Positions 48,581 through 58,900 of a DNA stretch of 64,000 bases are shown here, one piece after another. Below the pieces are notes generated by a model, which saw only the letters and a program-made list of their open reading frames with translations, searched no databases and was not told the origin of the DNA. The stretch covers positions 1-64,000 of the forward strand of contig CP048715.1 in assembly GCA_022641835.1 (NCBI GenBank), read 5' to 3'. This DNA comes from Petasospora fabianii. Lineage: Eukaryota > Ascomycota > Saccharomycetes > Phaffomycetales > Wickerhamomycetaceae. The position numbers and the translations under genes were made by a program. Within the stretch, counting starts at the first letter, position 1, and each line of letters starts with the position of its first letter.

Positions 48581-51121
48581 ATGGCACCTTTTTGCTCGCC
48601 AAGCTACAAGGGCACATCCTGCATCACTCCACCAGAGCTGGTCCATCTCAGACCAGAAAAGGAGGACTGTAACACTCAGGATCCGCTCCATCAGATCAAT
48701 GAGAAGCCATACTCTTGTGTCCAGCTTCCATCTCTTTGGTGTACGACGATGAAGTCGGCCGATACTATCTCCCTTCAGTGCCCGACGAAAGGATCTGAAG
48801 GCATTGACACTTCAGTCAGTATAACGAAAGAGCTCAATAAAGATTCTAATGAGAAAATAGGAGCCTCTCCGACAAAGCTTTCAGATGGCTCAGGTAAGGC
48901 TCAGTGGTGTGCAGCTGGAGTAGAAAAGGTTGTTTCCGAAAACGTCAATCGTGTTGATAGTGCTCATCACCAAGAGGACGACCACAAGGAAGACAACGCC
49001 TCACAAGTGCTTCCAATTTTTCAGCCACATATATGCACCTGGATTCCACCCCCAATTCAAAAGTTTAAGAAAATTGTGGATACCGCTACTGTTGGAAGCT
49101 CTGAGTTCCATCTTGCACGCGGCCACCTTACAATCTCGAAGAAGCTATCTGTCAAGGCTAGTGATAAGGCTGGTGATGCTTCAAACAGCAGGTCGTTCGT
49201 GATTGAAGTCTTCAGTACACTCAAAACTCGTTTTATTAGTACGAAACAACAGACAGATGACATTTCAAGAGATTCTGGGCACAAGAATGAAGAAAAGACC
49301 ATTACCTACACCACGTCGTCGTCAGAAGCGACTACAAATGGTAGCTCCCTCACAATCTCAACACCGAAAAGTGATTGCAACTCCCCATCCTCAGCCTCTG
49401 AAGATTTGTCTGGATCTAATATCAACCATGCCAGAGCTGGAACATCAACGACAGCTAGCCAGAGTGATCTTTCCGGCTCCATCAAGAAGGCACCAGCAAA
49501 GGCGCCAGTCAGTGTGAAAACAAAGCCTTTCAAACATTCACCAAAAAGACAAAGAAAGATGACGCCTAAGCTTTTGGGAAAGTTGCCTGAGGAGATGTTC
49601 TCTCCAAGAAGTCTTTGCTACAGGTCGCCAAAATCTTCAGGTGAGGCGCTCCTCCAATTCGAAAAGAACACCACTGAGCTCACCAAGATCATGAGATATC
49701 AAAAGCTTTATGCTGAGACACCCGCCAAGGGAAGCTTTAACATTGAGGAGTACCAAAAACTGAGCCCTTTCACTTGGTCGACGGAGCGGAAGAGGTACCT
49801 TAAGGCAAATCCCAGTAAATTTGATAAGATATACGCTGGTGATGGGTGTGTTGAGTCTAGCCCAAACATGCCGATCCACTTCAGTGTCATTGGAAAGCAT
49901 GAATGGGAGCCCAAAATGAAAACAAAATGGCTCAGAGAATCGTCAAGGCCCCTTTATATCTCCCCCGATCTCCATGTATTGAGTATCAACCCAAGGCCCC
50001 ATAGAGATACACTTGTTAGCATGTTTGCCCACCTCTTAAACACTCCGCCATGGAGTGAATTCGATGAAAGCAGGACTCCCCATCTAGAAGACCTTTACAA
50101 CCTACATGGCGAGAACTCTGCGTCCATGCGTGAGATACTACACTGGCAGCCTACAAAGCCGACTCTCCGCATCAAATGGACTAAGAAGAAGGGCAAAAAG
50201 GTTCCAGATGCTCGCACTGATGTCGCATCTTTCATCCAACGGTATCTCCACGACTTTTATCACAGAGAGCACCCGCCCGCCTTGAAGTCCTCCTTGGAGG
50301 AGAACTATGAGATCAATGAGAATGTCATCTTCACTAAGTTCGAAATGTTTGCTGATTTCGTTGCTATGGCTTACTTCAAGGAATTCATCATCCAAAGCGG
50401 CTGTATCTCGATCATCAATACTGACAAGTCAGAAATCGAGTTATACAACATGGGTATGAGGTTCATGATGGAGCAGAAGCCAATTGACTGGGGTTACTGC
50501 TTTCTTAACTACCTTCGCATTCAAGTTCTTGACATCAATAATGTCAGGTATATAGGCTCTGACACCAACCATCCCAAAGGGGCTGGAGCAACTTGTTTCA
50601 GACGCATTGAAGAGTGGGAGATCAAGAAGTACTTACCAGATGCACATCAGATGGTGTTCCTCGCATCTGAGTTGAATAAAGGCAACGAACTCAAGATCAA
50701 ATCAGCTGGTATGGTTAGTGACACCACCAAGTCGCTTCTCGTGTTTGTTTTGGCTCTTGTTAAGAGCCCACATTTCTTCAGGTACGTTCTCCGCCAAGTT
50801 TTGTTCCAGGTTGGGACTCTGATGCAAGATCGCTACCGGCTAGACCTAACAGGTCAGGCTACGATGAACTTGATGATGAAGGTATTCAAGCCAGGTGAGC
50901 GATTATGGATTCCAAGGTCATTCAGACAATCCAAGATTGACTCGATTAGCGGTAATCGGATGGCCACTCTACACCAAGGAGTTGACCAGGGCCGATATTG
51001 CTTTGAGAAGAACACTGAGACATATCTACGGAAGCTGGAGGAGGATAACGTTAGACAGACACTGCGCATTTTGGAGCAGCGCGTCGCAAAAGAGGCCCGC
51101 ACAAGCACTGAAAAGGTTTAA
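48581..51121 (+). CDS. Large orphan protein of unknown function
   Basis: 846 residues, intronless, not recognised. Residues 1-370 are low complexity, Ser/Thr/Lys/Glu-rich, and basic toward the end (SPKRQRKMTPKLLGKLPEEM). Residues 380-830 look like a folded, mostly helical region with many aromatics, for example KLSPFTWSTERKRYLKANPS, LRIKWTKKKGKKVPD and FTKFEMFADFVAMAYFKEF. It also contains EQKPIDWGYCFLNYLRIQVL, DTTKSLLVFVLALVKSPHF and DLTGQATMNLMMKVFKPGER. There is no signal peptide, transmembrane helix or catalytic motif that I can name. Codon use resembles its neighbours, giving no sign of recent transfer. Confidence 0.8.
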   Translation: MAPFCSPSYKGTSCITPPELVHLRPEKEDCNTQDPLHQINEKPYSCVQLPSLWCTTMKSADTISLQCPTKGSEGIDTSVSITKELNKDSNEKIGASPTKLSDGSGKAQWCAAGVEKVVSENVNRVDSAHHQEDDHKEDNASQVLPIFQPHICTWIPPPIQKFKKIVDTATVGSSEFHLARGHLTISKKLSVKASDKAGDASNSRSFVIEVFSTLKTRFISTKQQTDDISRDSGHKNEEKTITYTTSSSEATTNGSSLTISTPKSDCNSPSSASEDLSGSNINHARAGTSTTASQSDLSGSIKKAPAKAPVSVKTKPFKHSPKRQRKMTPKLLGKLPEEMFSPRSLCYRSPKSSGEALLQFEKNTTELTKIMRYQKLYAETPAKGSFNIEEYQKLSPFTWSTERKRYLKANPSKFDKIYAGDGCVESSPNMPIHFSVIGKHEWEPKMKTKWLRESSRPLYISPDLHVLSINPRPHRDTLVSMFAHLLNTPPWSEFDESRTPHLEDLYNLHGENSASMREILHWQPTKPTLRIKWTKKKGKKVPDARTDVASFIQRYLHDFYHREHPPALKSSLEENYEINENVIFTKFEMFADFVAMAYFKEFIIQSGCISIINTDKSEIELYNMGMRFMMEQKPIDWGYCFLNYLRIQVLDINNVRYIGSDTNHPKGAGATCFRRIEEWEIKKYLPDAHQMVFLASELNKGNELKIKSAGMVSDTTKSLLVFVLALVKSPHFFRYVLRQVLFQVGTLMQDRYRLDLTGQATMNLMMKVFKPGERLWIPRSFRQSKIDSISGNRMATLHQGVDQGRYCFEKNTETYLRKLEEDNVRQTLRILEQRVAKEARTSTEKV

Positions 51122-51181
51122 GAAGTGAGTTTATCTCATTTATTGTCATTTGAAAGACTTTCAGTCCGTAGCATATACAAA

Positions 51182-51190
51182 AAAAAAAGA
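51182..51190 (-). terminator. RNA polymerase III terminator of tRNA-Gly
   Basis: A T-run on the minus strand (A-run on plus) about 19 bases after the 3' end of the tRNA. Confidence 0.7.
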
Positions 51191-51208
51191 AACAACAAAG
51201 GCTGTGAT

Positions 51209-51279
51209 TGCGCCAGCCGGGAATCGAACCCGGGGCTCATGTATGGGAAACATGGGTTTTACCACTAGACTACTGGCGC
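51209..51279 (-). tRNA. tRNA-Gly(CCC)
   Basis: 71 nt. Acceptor stem GCGCCAG pairs perfectly with CTGGCGC; discriminator A. D-arm AGTCTAGTGGTAAAACC (A box TAGTCTAGTGG). Anticodon stem CATGT/ACATG encloses loop TTCCCAT, anticodon CCC (codon GGG). T-arm CCGGGTTCGATTCCCGG. No intron and no encoded CCA. Confidence 0.97.
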
Positions 51280-51632
51280 AGGAAACCAACCATTTTTTGA
51301 AATCATGCCACTATGACATGCAGCTACACCCTGAGTTCAAAACTTGCTTTTCTTGAAATGATTGAGCTCGAGATGATATTCTTCTGCAAAGAAAACTCCA
51401 GGATTTTTCCTTAAATGTCATTTCCCTCCTATTGAAAGCTCATTCAATTGCAAGAGTTGCAATCTTCAAAGAGTTAATCATATCGGGCCCAATATTCGTT
51501 AGGGCCACACACATATTTGAGTGCGCGGAGATTTGGAGAGTGGCAAACGCAGCAGATAGAGTGAGATCAATAAGGTCATTCTCTTCTAAAGCAAGGCAAT
51601 CAGAACGAATTGGCCCCCCGAAAGACACAGAA
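51280..51632. other. RPN13 promoter region
   Basis: 353 bases between tRNA-Gly and the RPN13 ATG. The RPN13 frame is open upstream to an ATG at 51432, but those residues are not family-like. A PACE-like element lies at 51539. Confidence 0.5.
51539..51547 (+). promoter_or_regulatory. PACE-like element AGTGGCAAA upstream of RPN13
   Basis: One base from the Rpn4 site GGTGGCAAA, 86 bases upstream of the RPN13 ATG, on the coding strand: the usual position in proteasome genes. Confidence 0.55.
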
Positions 51633-52504
51633 ATGGTCAGCATCAAGTTTAGAGCAGGAAAGGTTAACTACGACGTTCAATCGCACACAGCGACGCCTGA
51701 ACCAACTCAAGGTGTTGTCACGATCAAGCCCTCCGACGATGACGAGGAGACGGGCTTCTACACATTCGAATGGGCTCCAAAGGATAACGTTGTGAACCTT
51801 GAGAAAGACGAACTTTTGATTGTTGCTGGGGATGCTACATGGACACACATTAAGGAGTGCAAGACAGGGAGAGTGTTTGCTCTTGAGTTCCTCTCCTCTG
51901 GTGTTAGACACTTTTTCTGGATGCAGGAAACTAATGAGAACGAGGATGATCCATCAGAACTCAGCAAGAAGGACATCGAAGTCACACAGAAAATTCAAAA
52001 ACTTCTCGAAGAGGAAGAAGAATCTCAGGATGTGGAGGTGACAGATGCTCCTCCTGCTTCAGAGACGAAGGAGACCTCTGACGCTTCAGCTGCTCCAACG
52101 GCCTTGTTGTAAGTACACCGATGATCTTGTTTTGCCTATGAAATGAACGTGATGGTTTTTGGTCCTCCCAGAATAGTACTAACGTGCACCAAGATAGGCC
52201 AGTCTACGACCTGAATGACTTTGTCGAAAACATTGACTTCAAGCAGCTAGTGGATAATGCGGATGAGGCTACGTTAGAGAAGTTGTATGAGTATGTCCCT
52301 GAGTCTCTGGAGAAGAACAAGGAAAACCTTCTCAATGTGCTACACAGTGGGTATATGAAGAGAGGTGCATCCAACTTGAGTGAGGCTTTAAACAATGGGG
52401 GAGGTTTTGTGGTGTCGAGATCGCTCGATATCGACTACGAAGGCGAGGGTATCTCCGCATACCTTAACGCGACGAGAAAGAAAAGCAAGGAGGACGAGAA
52501 GTAG
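51633..52504 (+). CDS. RPN13: Rpn13/ADRM1, proteasome ubiquitin receptor with Pru and DEUBAD domains
   Basis: Exons 51633..52108 and 52198..52504 give 260 residues. The Pru domain (1-110) starts MVSIKFRAGKVNYD, the usual first strand, and continues GFYTFEWAPK, ATWTHIKECKTGRVFALEF and RHFFWMQE, the ubiquitin- and Rpn2-binding face. An acidic linker follows. The second exon encodes a DEUBAD domain (about 165-260, including VYDLNDFVENIDFKQLVDNA and LLNVLHSGYMKRG), which in animals and filamentous fungi binds and activates the deubiquitinase Uch37. S. cerevisiae Rpn13 (156 residues) lacks DEUBAD, so this lineage keeps the ancestral form. The 89-nt intron (GTAAGT, TACTAAC, ATAG) joins the two domains. 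ATG 51633 begins the domain exactly. Confidence 0.95.
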
Positions 52505-52928
52505 GTGTAATAGAACATTTGATAAAGTTGAGATTCCAGAAAGACAATCCGTAGCAACCGTTAATTTTTGGCCCTCGCCGTGCAATGGCGCGCTTAAGTA
52601 GGTGCTCGGTCCTGGTCATCTTCAAGATAGAAACACGCGATCCCGCAGCTGCGACGAGAATTTCCATCCGATCAAAAATCAAAACAATAAACAACAACAA
52701 GAGACACGTCCACGACAAACTCACTACCATCGCTCACGCAAGTGCTCTCTAGATCCCTTTATCCGTGAATTGAAAGTAAGTGCTTTCTCTCGATGAGTAG
52801 TACAGGCGTGACTGAACCTGTCTGCACATCTCTTTGCCAACGCAATGGCATTCCCGCTGTATCGCTGGGCCTTCTCCACGCAAACATATGATACTAACAC
52901 CGGACGCCTCAGAGCCACGCAGCGCAAG
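52505..52928. other. NUM1 promoter and spliced 5' leader
   Basis: 424 bases. It contains an apparent leader intron from 52775 (GTAAGT) to 52912 (ATACTAACACCGGACGCCTCAG), 138 nt, leaving the AUG at 52929 as the first in the mature leader. Confidence 0.7.
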
Positions 52929-55900
52929 ATGGCACCACAGGATCACAACCTGAAGTCCCAGCTGTCAGACATTCAAAAGCGGCTATCGGAGTCCACCTTC
53001 AATACGCCCAAGAGGTCCAGCACGCTACGGAGAGAAAATGAATCGTCCATAGAGGGACCAACTAGTCCAACAGAGAACAGAGCTCCTGCAGAAAAGAGGT
53101 CGTTCTCCAACCTCATTTCGAGAAACAAGGACAGAAGGGTCTCTCTCCCGCCTCTTGACAACAACAAGACGTTAACATCTCCTGGTAAGGGTGCCGGAAA
53201 GGACATGGACTTCGTCGTTGGTCTCAGTGAAAATCTGCTACAAGAATGCAGAAGACTCCAGGCAGAGAATCAAGCCAAGTCCCACAAGCTCAGATCAATT
53301 GAGGATGAGTTTTCAAAGCTGAAGGCCAGTAATGCTTCTTTGATGGCTAAGCTCAATGATAACCTTCAGACAGAGGAGAGGTACAAGGACACCAATTGGG
53401 AACTCGAAATGAAGTTGCAACAGCTGACTCAAGAAATGGCCCTGATCAATGAGAGTTACCAGAAGACTCAAAAGGAGTTGACTAAGCAGTCTGAACTTTC
53501 GCATGAGATGAGAACAGAACTCGAAGAGATCAACATGAATAGAGCATCACTAGAGCGTGACTTCTCATCGAATAAACTCTCTTCCAACACCGAGATCCAA
53601 GACCTTAAGGACCATGTTGATGAGCTCAATGACGAGAATTCCAGACTCAATGATGAGATTGATGAGCTGAGAAAGCAGCTGCAGGCCTCGACGAGTCAGA
53701 AGAAGGCACCACAGCTCCTACAAGTCCCAGTGCTGAAGCCAGTTGAGAGTTCTGACGATGAAGCAGAACTTAATGAGCCACCAGTATCTCCAGTAAAAAC
53801 GATACCCCTTGGAAACGATGCCCTTCAAACTGAGACACTGAAGGCTTCTCTGCAGAATGCTCACCAGACCATTGCCAAGTTGAGATCCCAGATTTTGAAG
53901 CTCCGTCAGGGTGAACTTGCCTCTAAGCAAAGTCAGCACACATTGCAGACACCTCGCAAGGGACAGAGTCCTGTCAACAAAAAGAAGGGTCTGCCTGACT
54001 CTGTGGTCAAAAACCTCCACATCATGGGTAACACCAATAAAGGCTCTACAGTTATCTATGATGACTCTATGGCCTCCCTAGAGAACGATGAGTGGGAGAA
54101 CTACGAGGGTGACACTACCTCCATCGCCTCATCTCCTTCCAAGAAGCCACAACGCCCACGTTCTATCATCTCAACCGCTTCAAAAGAACTTCTTGACGAT
54201 TCTGACTCCGAAATTGAAGACGCACCTGAGTTCAATGCTCCACTGTCAACTGAACTCAAGACCATCACCGAGGAAGACGCAACTCGCTACGCGGAGGAGA
54301 ACGATTTGGTTATCATCTCCCATGACGAGTATGAGAAACTCACGACAACATATGAGGAGGAGCGGAAGCTTCTTGTTGCTGACCTGTCATCAAAGGACAA
54401 AATGCTTAACTCACTGACCAACCAACTTTCTCAACGTGAAGCAGCTGAGGCTCAGTATCAAAAAGAGGCCAAGGAATTCAAGGAGAAGCTCGACGCCGCC
54501 TTCTCCGAGATCTCTCAAAAGGATGCACATGCTAAAGAGTTGAAGAATCAACTTGAAGAGCCATCAGATGATTTATTGAATTTAGCTGCGTCCCGAAAGA
54601 AGCTACAGTTGGTCCCACTTGTCGAGTATAAGAGGCTCCAAGATCAGATATCCAGGTTGACGCAACACTTTGAAGATCCACCAACTGACTTCATCTATGA
54701 GAAGGCCCGCACTAAGAATATGACTGTTGTTCCTGCTGATGAGTATTCTGACATTTTGTCCCAGATCAAAAAACTCAAAAGTGATGTCACTCAACACGAA
54801 ACTCATAAATCCGAATTGCAAAATCAGCTGCAGAGTGTACAGGATACACATCAGAAGGCAGTTGATGATCATGTGTCTTCCATGGCAATGCTGAAGTCTG
54901 AGAGCACCAAGCAGATCGAGGATCTGCAGAAGGAGTTGGAGTCTGCTCATGATACCCACAAAAAGGCCCTCGATGACCACGCGGCCTCTATCGCAGAGTT
55001 GAAGGGTCAGAGCTCGAAGGAGATAAAGAACTTGCAACAGCTGATTGATTCTCCGTCTACTGATTATATCAAGCAAAAGAGCGACTCTCTCGGCTTGGTT
55101 GCTGTTGAGAGGGTCTCCTACGATGCGACTATATCTAAGTGGAAGTCCCAGGTTGATCACTTGACTACAGAACTCTCTAAGACCAAGGCTGACTTCGAGA
55201 AGCAAATCTCCAATCCATCTCTTGAGTACGTCCAGCAAAATGCTGAGAAACACGGTCACAGGGCAGTTGAGATAAAGTCCCACGATGCCGATTTGGCCAA
55301 GCTGGCAGCTCTTTCTGCTTCTGTTATCGCATTGGAGTCCAAGCTCGCCAAGACGACGGCCGAGTATGAGAAGACGATTGAAAATCCATCACTCGAGTAT
55401 ATCCAGAAGAAAGCTGAGGCCCATGGCCATAAGGTTGTTCATGCAGAATCTCATGATCAGAGCCTTGCACAGCTCAGGGCCAAGATCTCTTCTCTTGAGT
55501 CTGATATCTCCTCGTTGAAGGAGGAAGCTTCTGAGAAGCAAGCTGTTTCTGACCAGGTCGTCAAAAACCTTAAGGAGAGACTCGCTATTCTTCAGTCTAA
55601 GAATGATGAGTTGAACTCTAAACTGGTTGCATCTCAGCAGGAAATTGAGCAGTTGAAGATCGAAATCCAATCTCATCAGAAACAGATATCAGCACCAACA
55701 GAGAAATACTTGATAGAGCATGGTACCAAACATGGCCTTGTTGTTCTTCCAAAGGCTGCCCATGCTGCTCTCCTGGAGAAGTCAAACAGAACAGTTCATG
55801 ATCTTGCTTCCGAAGGTGGCTACGTTGTCTTGAAAAACGATGAGCACAAGGAGCTTTACGAAAAAGCTCACGACCCATCCATTGATCACATCACCTGTAT

Positions 55901-58900
55901 TGCTGAATCTAAGGGACATGTTGCTGTTCCAACTGATGACTTCAAGCTCTTACAGAAGAAGGCTAACCGGTCTCTTGACGAAATTGCTACTGAGCATAAC
56001 ATCGTTGCTGTTCCTGCAGATGATCACGGGGAACTTTTGCGTAAACTCAACAAACCTACTTTTGCTGAGTTGGAGGCCGCCTCCAAGTCACTCGGGCTTG
56101 TTTGCATTCCCGAGGAACAATACAAGAAGGTTGTTTCCCTTGCCAACGAGCCATCTGCTGACCACCTTTCTTCGAAAGCTAAGGCGCTCGCACTCGTTCT
56201 TGTTCCAGAATCTGAATTATCAAAGCTTCGTGAAGACTCTGCCAAACTCCCATCGGAGCTGAAGAATGTCCAGTCGCTCGAGGCCGACGTTTCTTTGTTG
56301 AAGGAAGATGCCGCCAAGAAGGAAAAATACATCGAACAGCTCACTGTTGCCCTGAATGAGAAGGAGAAAGATCTTCAAAGAGAACCTATTTTGCCAAAAG
56401 ACTCCCTTCTTAAACAGGCTGCTGCTCTCGGTCTTGTCGCTCTGACTACATCTGAACACAAGAGCCTGAAGTTCCCGTCCAAGGATGTCATCGCTCAGCA
56501 GGCTGAATCGCATGACCACATCATATTGCCTGCTGGTGAATACGCCACGCTGAGGGAAAAGGCATCCAAGACACTTGATGATCTTGCAAATGACGCCAGA
56601 AAGGTGGTGTTGTCTTATGATGAGCATGATTCTCTTGTCAATCCAACCCGTGATACCCTTGAGTCGCATGCCAAGTCCCAGAATCTGGCCCTGGTCGATG
56701 ATTCCACACTTGATCTCTTGAAGAAAAAGTCCGAGAGAACAGTCCAGGATCTTGCGGAAGAAACTGGTAAGATTGTCCTCGATCCCGTCGAGCATGCTCA
56801 GCTCGTAGATCCACCTCGGGAAGTATTGGAGTCGCATGCTTCCAAGCTCAGCTGCACTCTTGTTCCAAAGTCTACACTTGCTGAACTACAAAAGAAGAGT
56901 TCTAGATCCGCGCGTGACCTGGCCGAACAGGAAGAGCTTATTCTCCTGACACCCGCAGAGCATCAGAAGATGGTCAGTCCTTCAAGAGATGACATTGCAA
57001 ATGCTGCTACTGCACTCGGCCTCTCTGTTATTGACAACGACGACTTGCAGCAAATGAAGACCACAATCGAAACACCAAAGTTGGCTTTCCTAACCACAAA
57101 GGCTGACTCTTTGGGTATGTCCTTGGTTGAGAAGAAAAGACTTTCTGAGCTTGTTGCTCACTCGAACAAGAGCATTGAAGACCACGCTAAGGAAAATGGC
57201 TTTGTCTTGATGACGACTGAGAAGCATAAGCAGCTCGTTCACCCAGACCTGGACAAGGTTCGTGCTTATGCTAAGAACATTGATCACGTCTTGATTCCAA
57301 AGGAGGATCACGCTAAGCTCAAGGATGTCAGCACTTTGGATGTCAATGACATGACTGATCGCCTCAAGGCACTTGGCCATGTGGCTATTCCTGAAGAAGA
57401 GTACTCCAGACTAAAGGATGTTAGTGCACTTACCATCTCAGATATTACGCCACGTCTTGCAGATCTTGACCACATTGCAGTCCCTAAGGCCGAGCTTTCG
57501 AGGCTTAAGGATGTTGATACACTTGAGGTGTCGGATTTGACTTCCCGTTTGAGCTCTTTGGATCACGTTGCTATCCCTAAGGACGAGCACTCAAAGCTAA
57601 AAAACATCGATCATCTTGAAATTGATGCCTTCAGTGATCGTCTGAGATCTTTGGGTCATGTTGCTTTGCCAGAAGAGGAGTTCAAAAAGCTGAAGGACCT
57701 TGACTCCCTAGAGGTTCATGACTTCACTAACCGCTTGAAAACACTCGGGCATGTTGCGGTTGCTACTGGCGTGTACGAGAAACTGGCTGCTGGTCCAACC
57801 AAGGATGATATAACAGAGCTCTGTGAGAAACATGGGCTACGTCCTCTAGACAAAGATATGTTTGAGAAGTTGAACTCTCATGAGAGCATCATATCACGTG
57901 CTGCTGAGCTTGGCCTGATTGCTATTCCTCGTGAAGACTTTGACATCCTGAAGGCCAAGGCCGAAGACCCAGATAAACAGACACTCGAGGGACATGCCTC
58001 CAACATTGGTTGTGTATTGATCGGCAAGAATGAGTACGAGTCTTTACAGAAAATAACGAAAAAGGACCTGGATGCTAAGGCTCAGAAGATTGACCATGTG
58101 CTCATCACGAAGGCTGAGTATGATGACATTTTGGGGAAAATGAAGGAGCTGGAGCGTGCTCCTCTATCACCACCTGCTCCAACAACACCACCATCGAAGT
58201 TTGCTGCTACCAAAGACTACTTTGAGACTGTTTCCAGAAGTGGAGAGAAAGATTCTCGTAAAGCAAAGGTCTTTGAATCAGCCAAATCGCTTGGCTTTGT
58301 TCCTGTGGCTGCTGATGAGTACAAGCATCTTCTTGAGCACCAGAAGGAGCATGTTGTGACAAAGTCCGATATCTACCAGAAGGCGAAAGACTTTAACTTG
58401 ACCGTTCTGCCACATGATGAGTACAAGGTACTCTTGAAATCCAGACAAAGAGATGATTTAACTTTGGATGAAATTAAAAAGAATGCCCAGACCTTTGGTT
58501 TCAAGCTGACCCCAGTTGCTAGCGCAGATACCACACGTGCTCGTGGTGCTGGTTTCACCTTGCTTGACTCCCACTCCACTACCACCTTGTCCTCTGCCCT
58601 CAATGAGAGTGAATTCACTGATGCTCTGTCTCGTCAGCCATCAAACGCTTCCACTATTCCAGCAGGTGATAATGAGCTGCACGGTCTCAGTATTGATGAA
58701 ATCAGACTCCAGGCTTCTGCGTATGGCTACACCCTTGTTTCTGTGGAGGACGCTCAAGGTAACAGAGCTACTCCAGATCTTCTTCATGATGGCGCAAGTA
58801 TCGCTGATGACGAAGATGATCAGACTGATGATGAGCACCATGACACCCTTGTCGTGCATGATCATGCTGCTGCCCCAACTAAAGAAGCACTCTCATCCCA

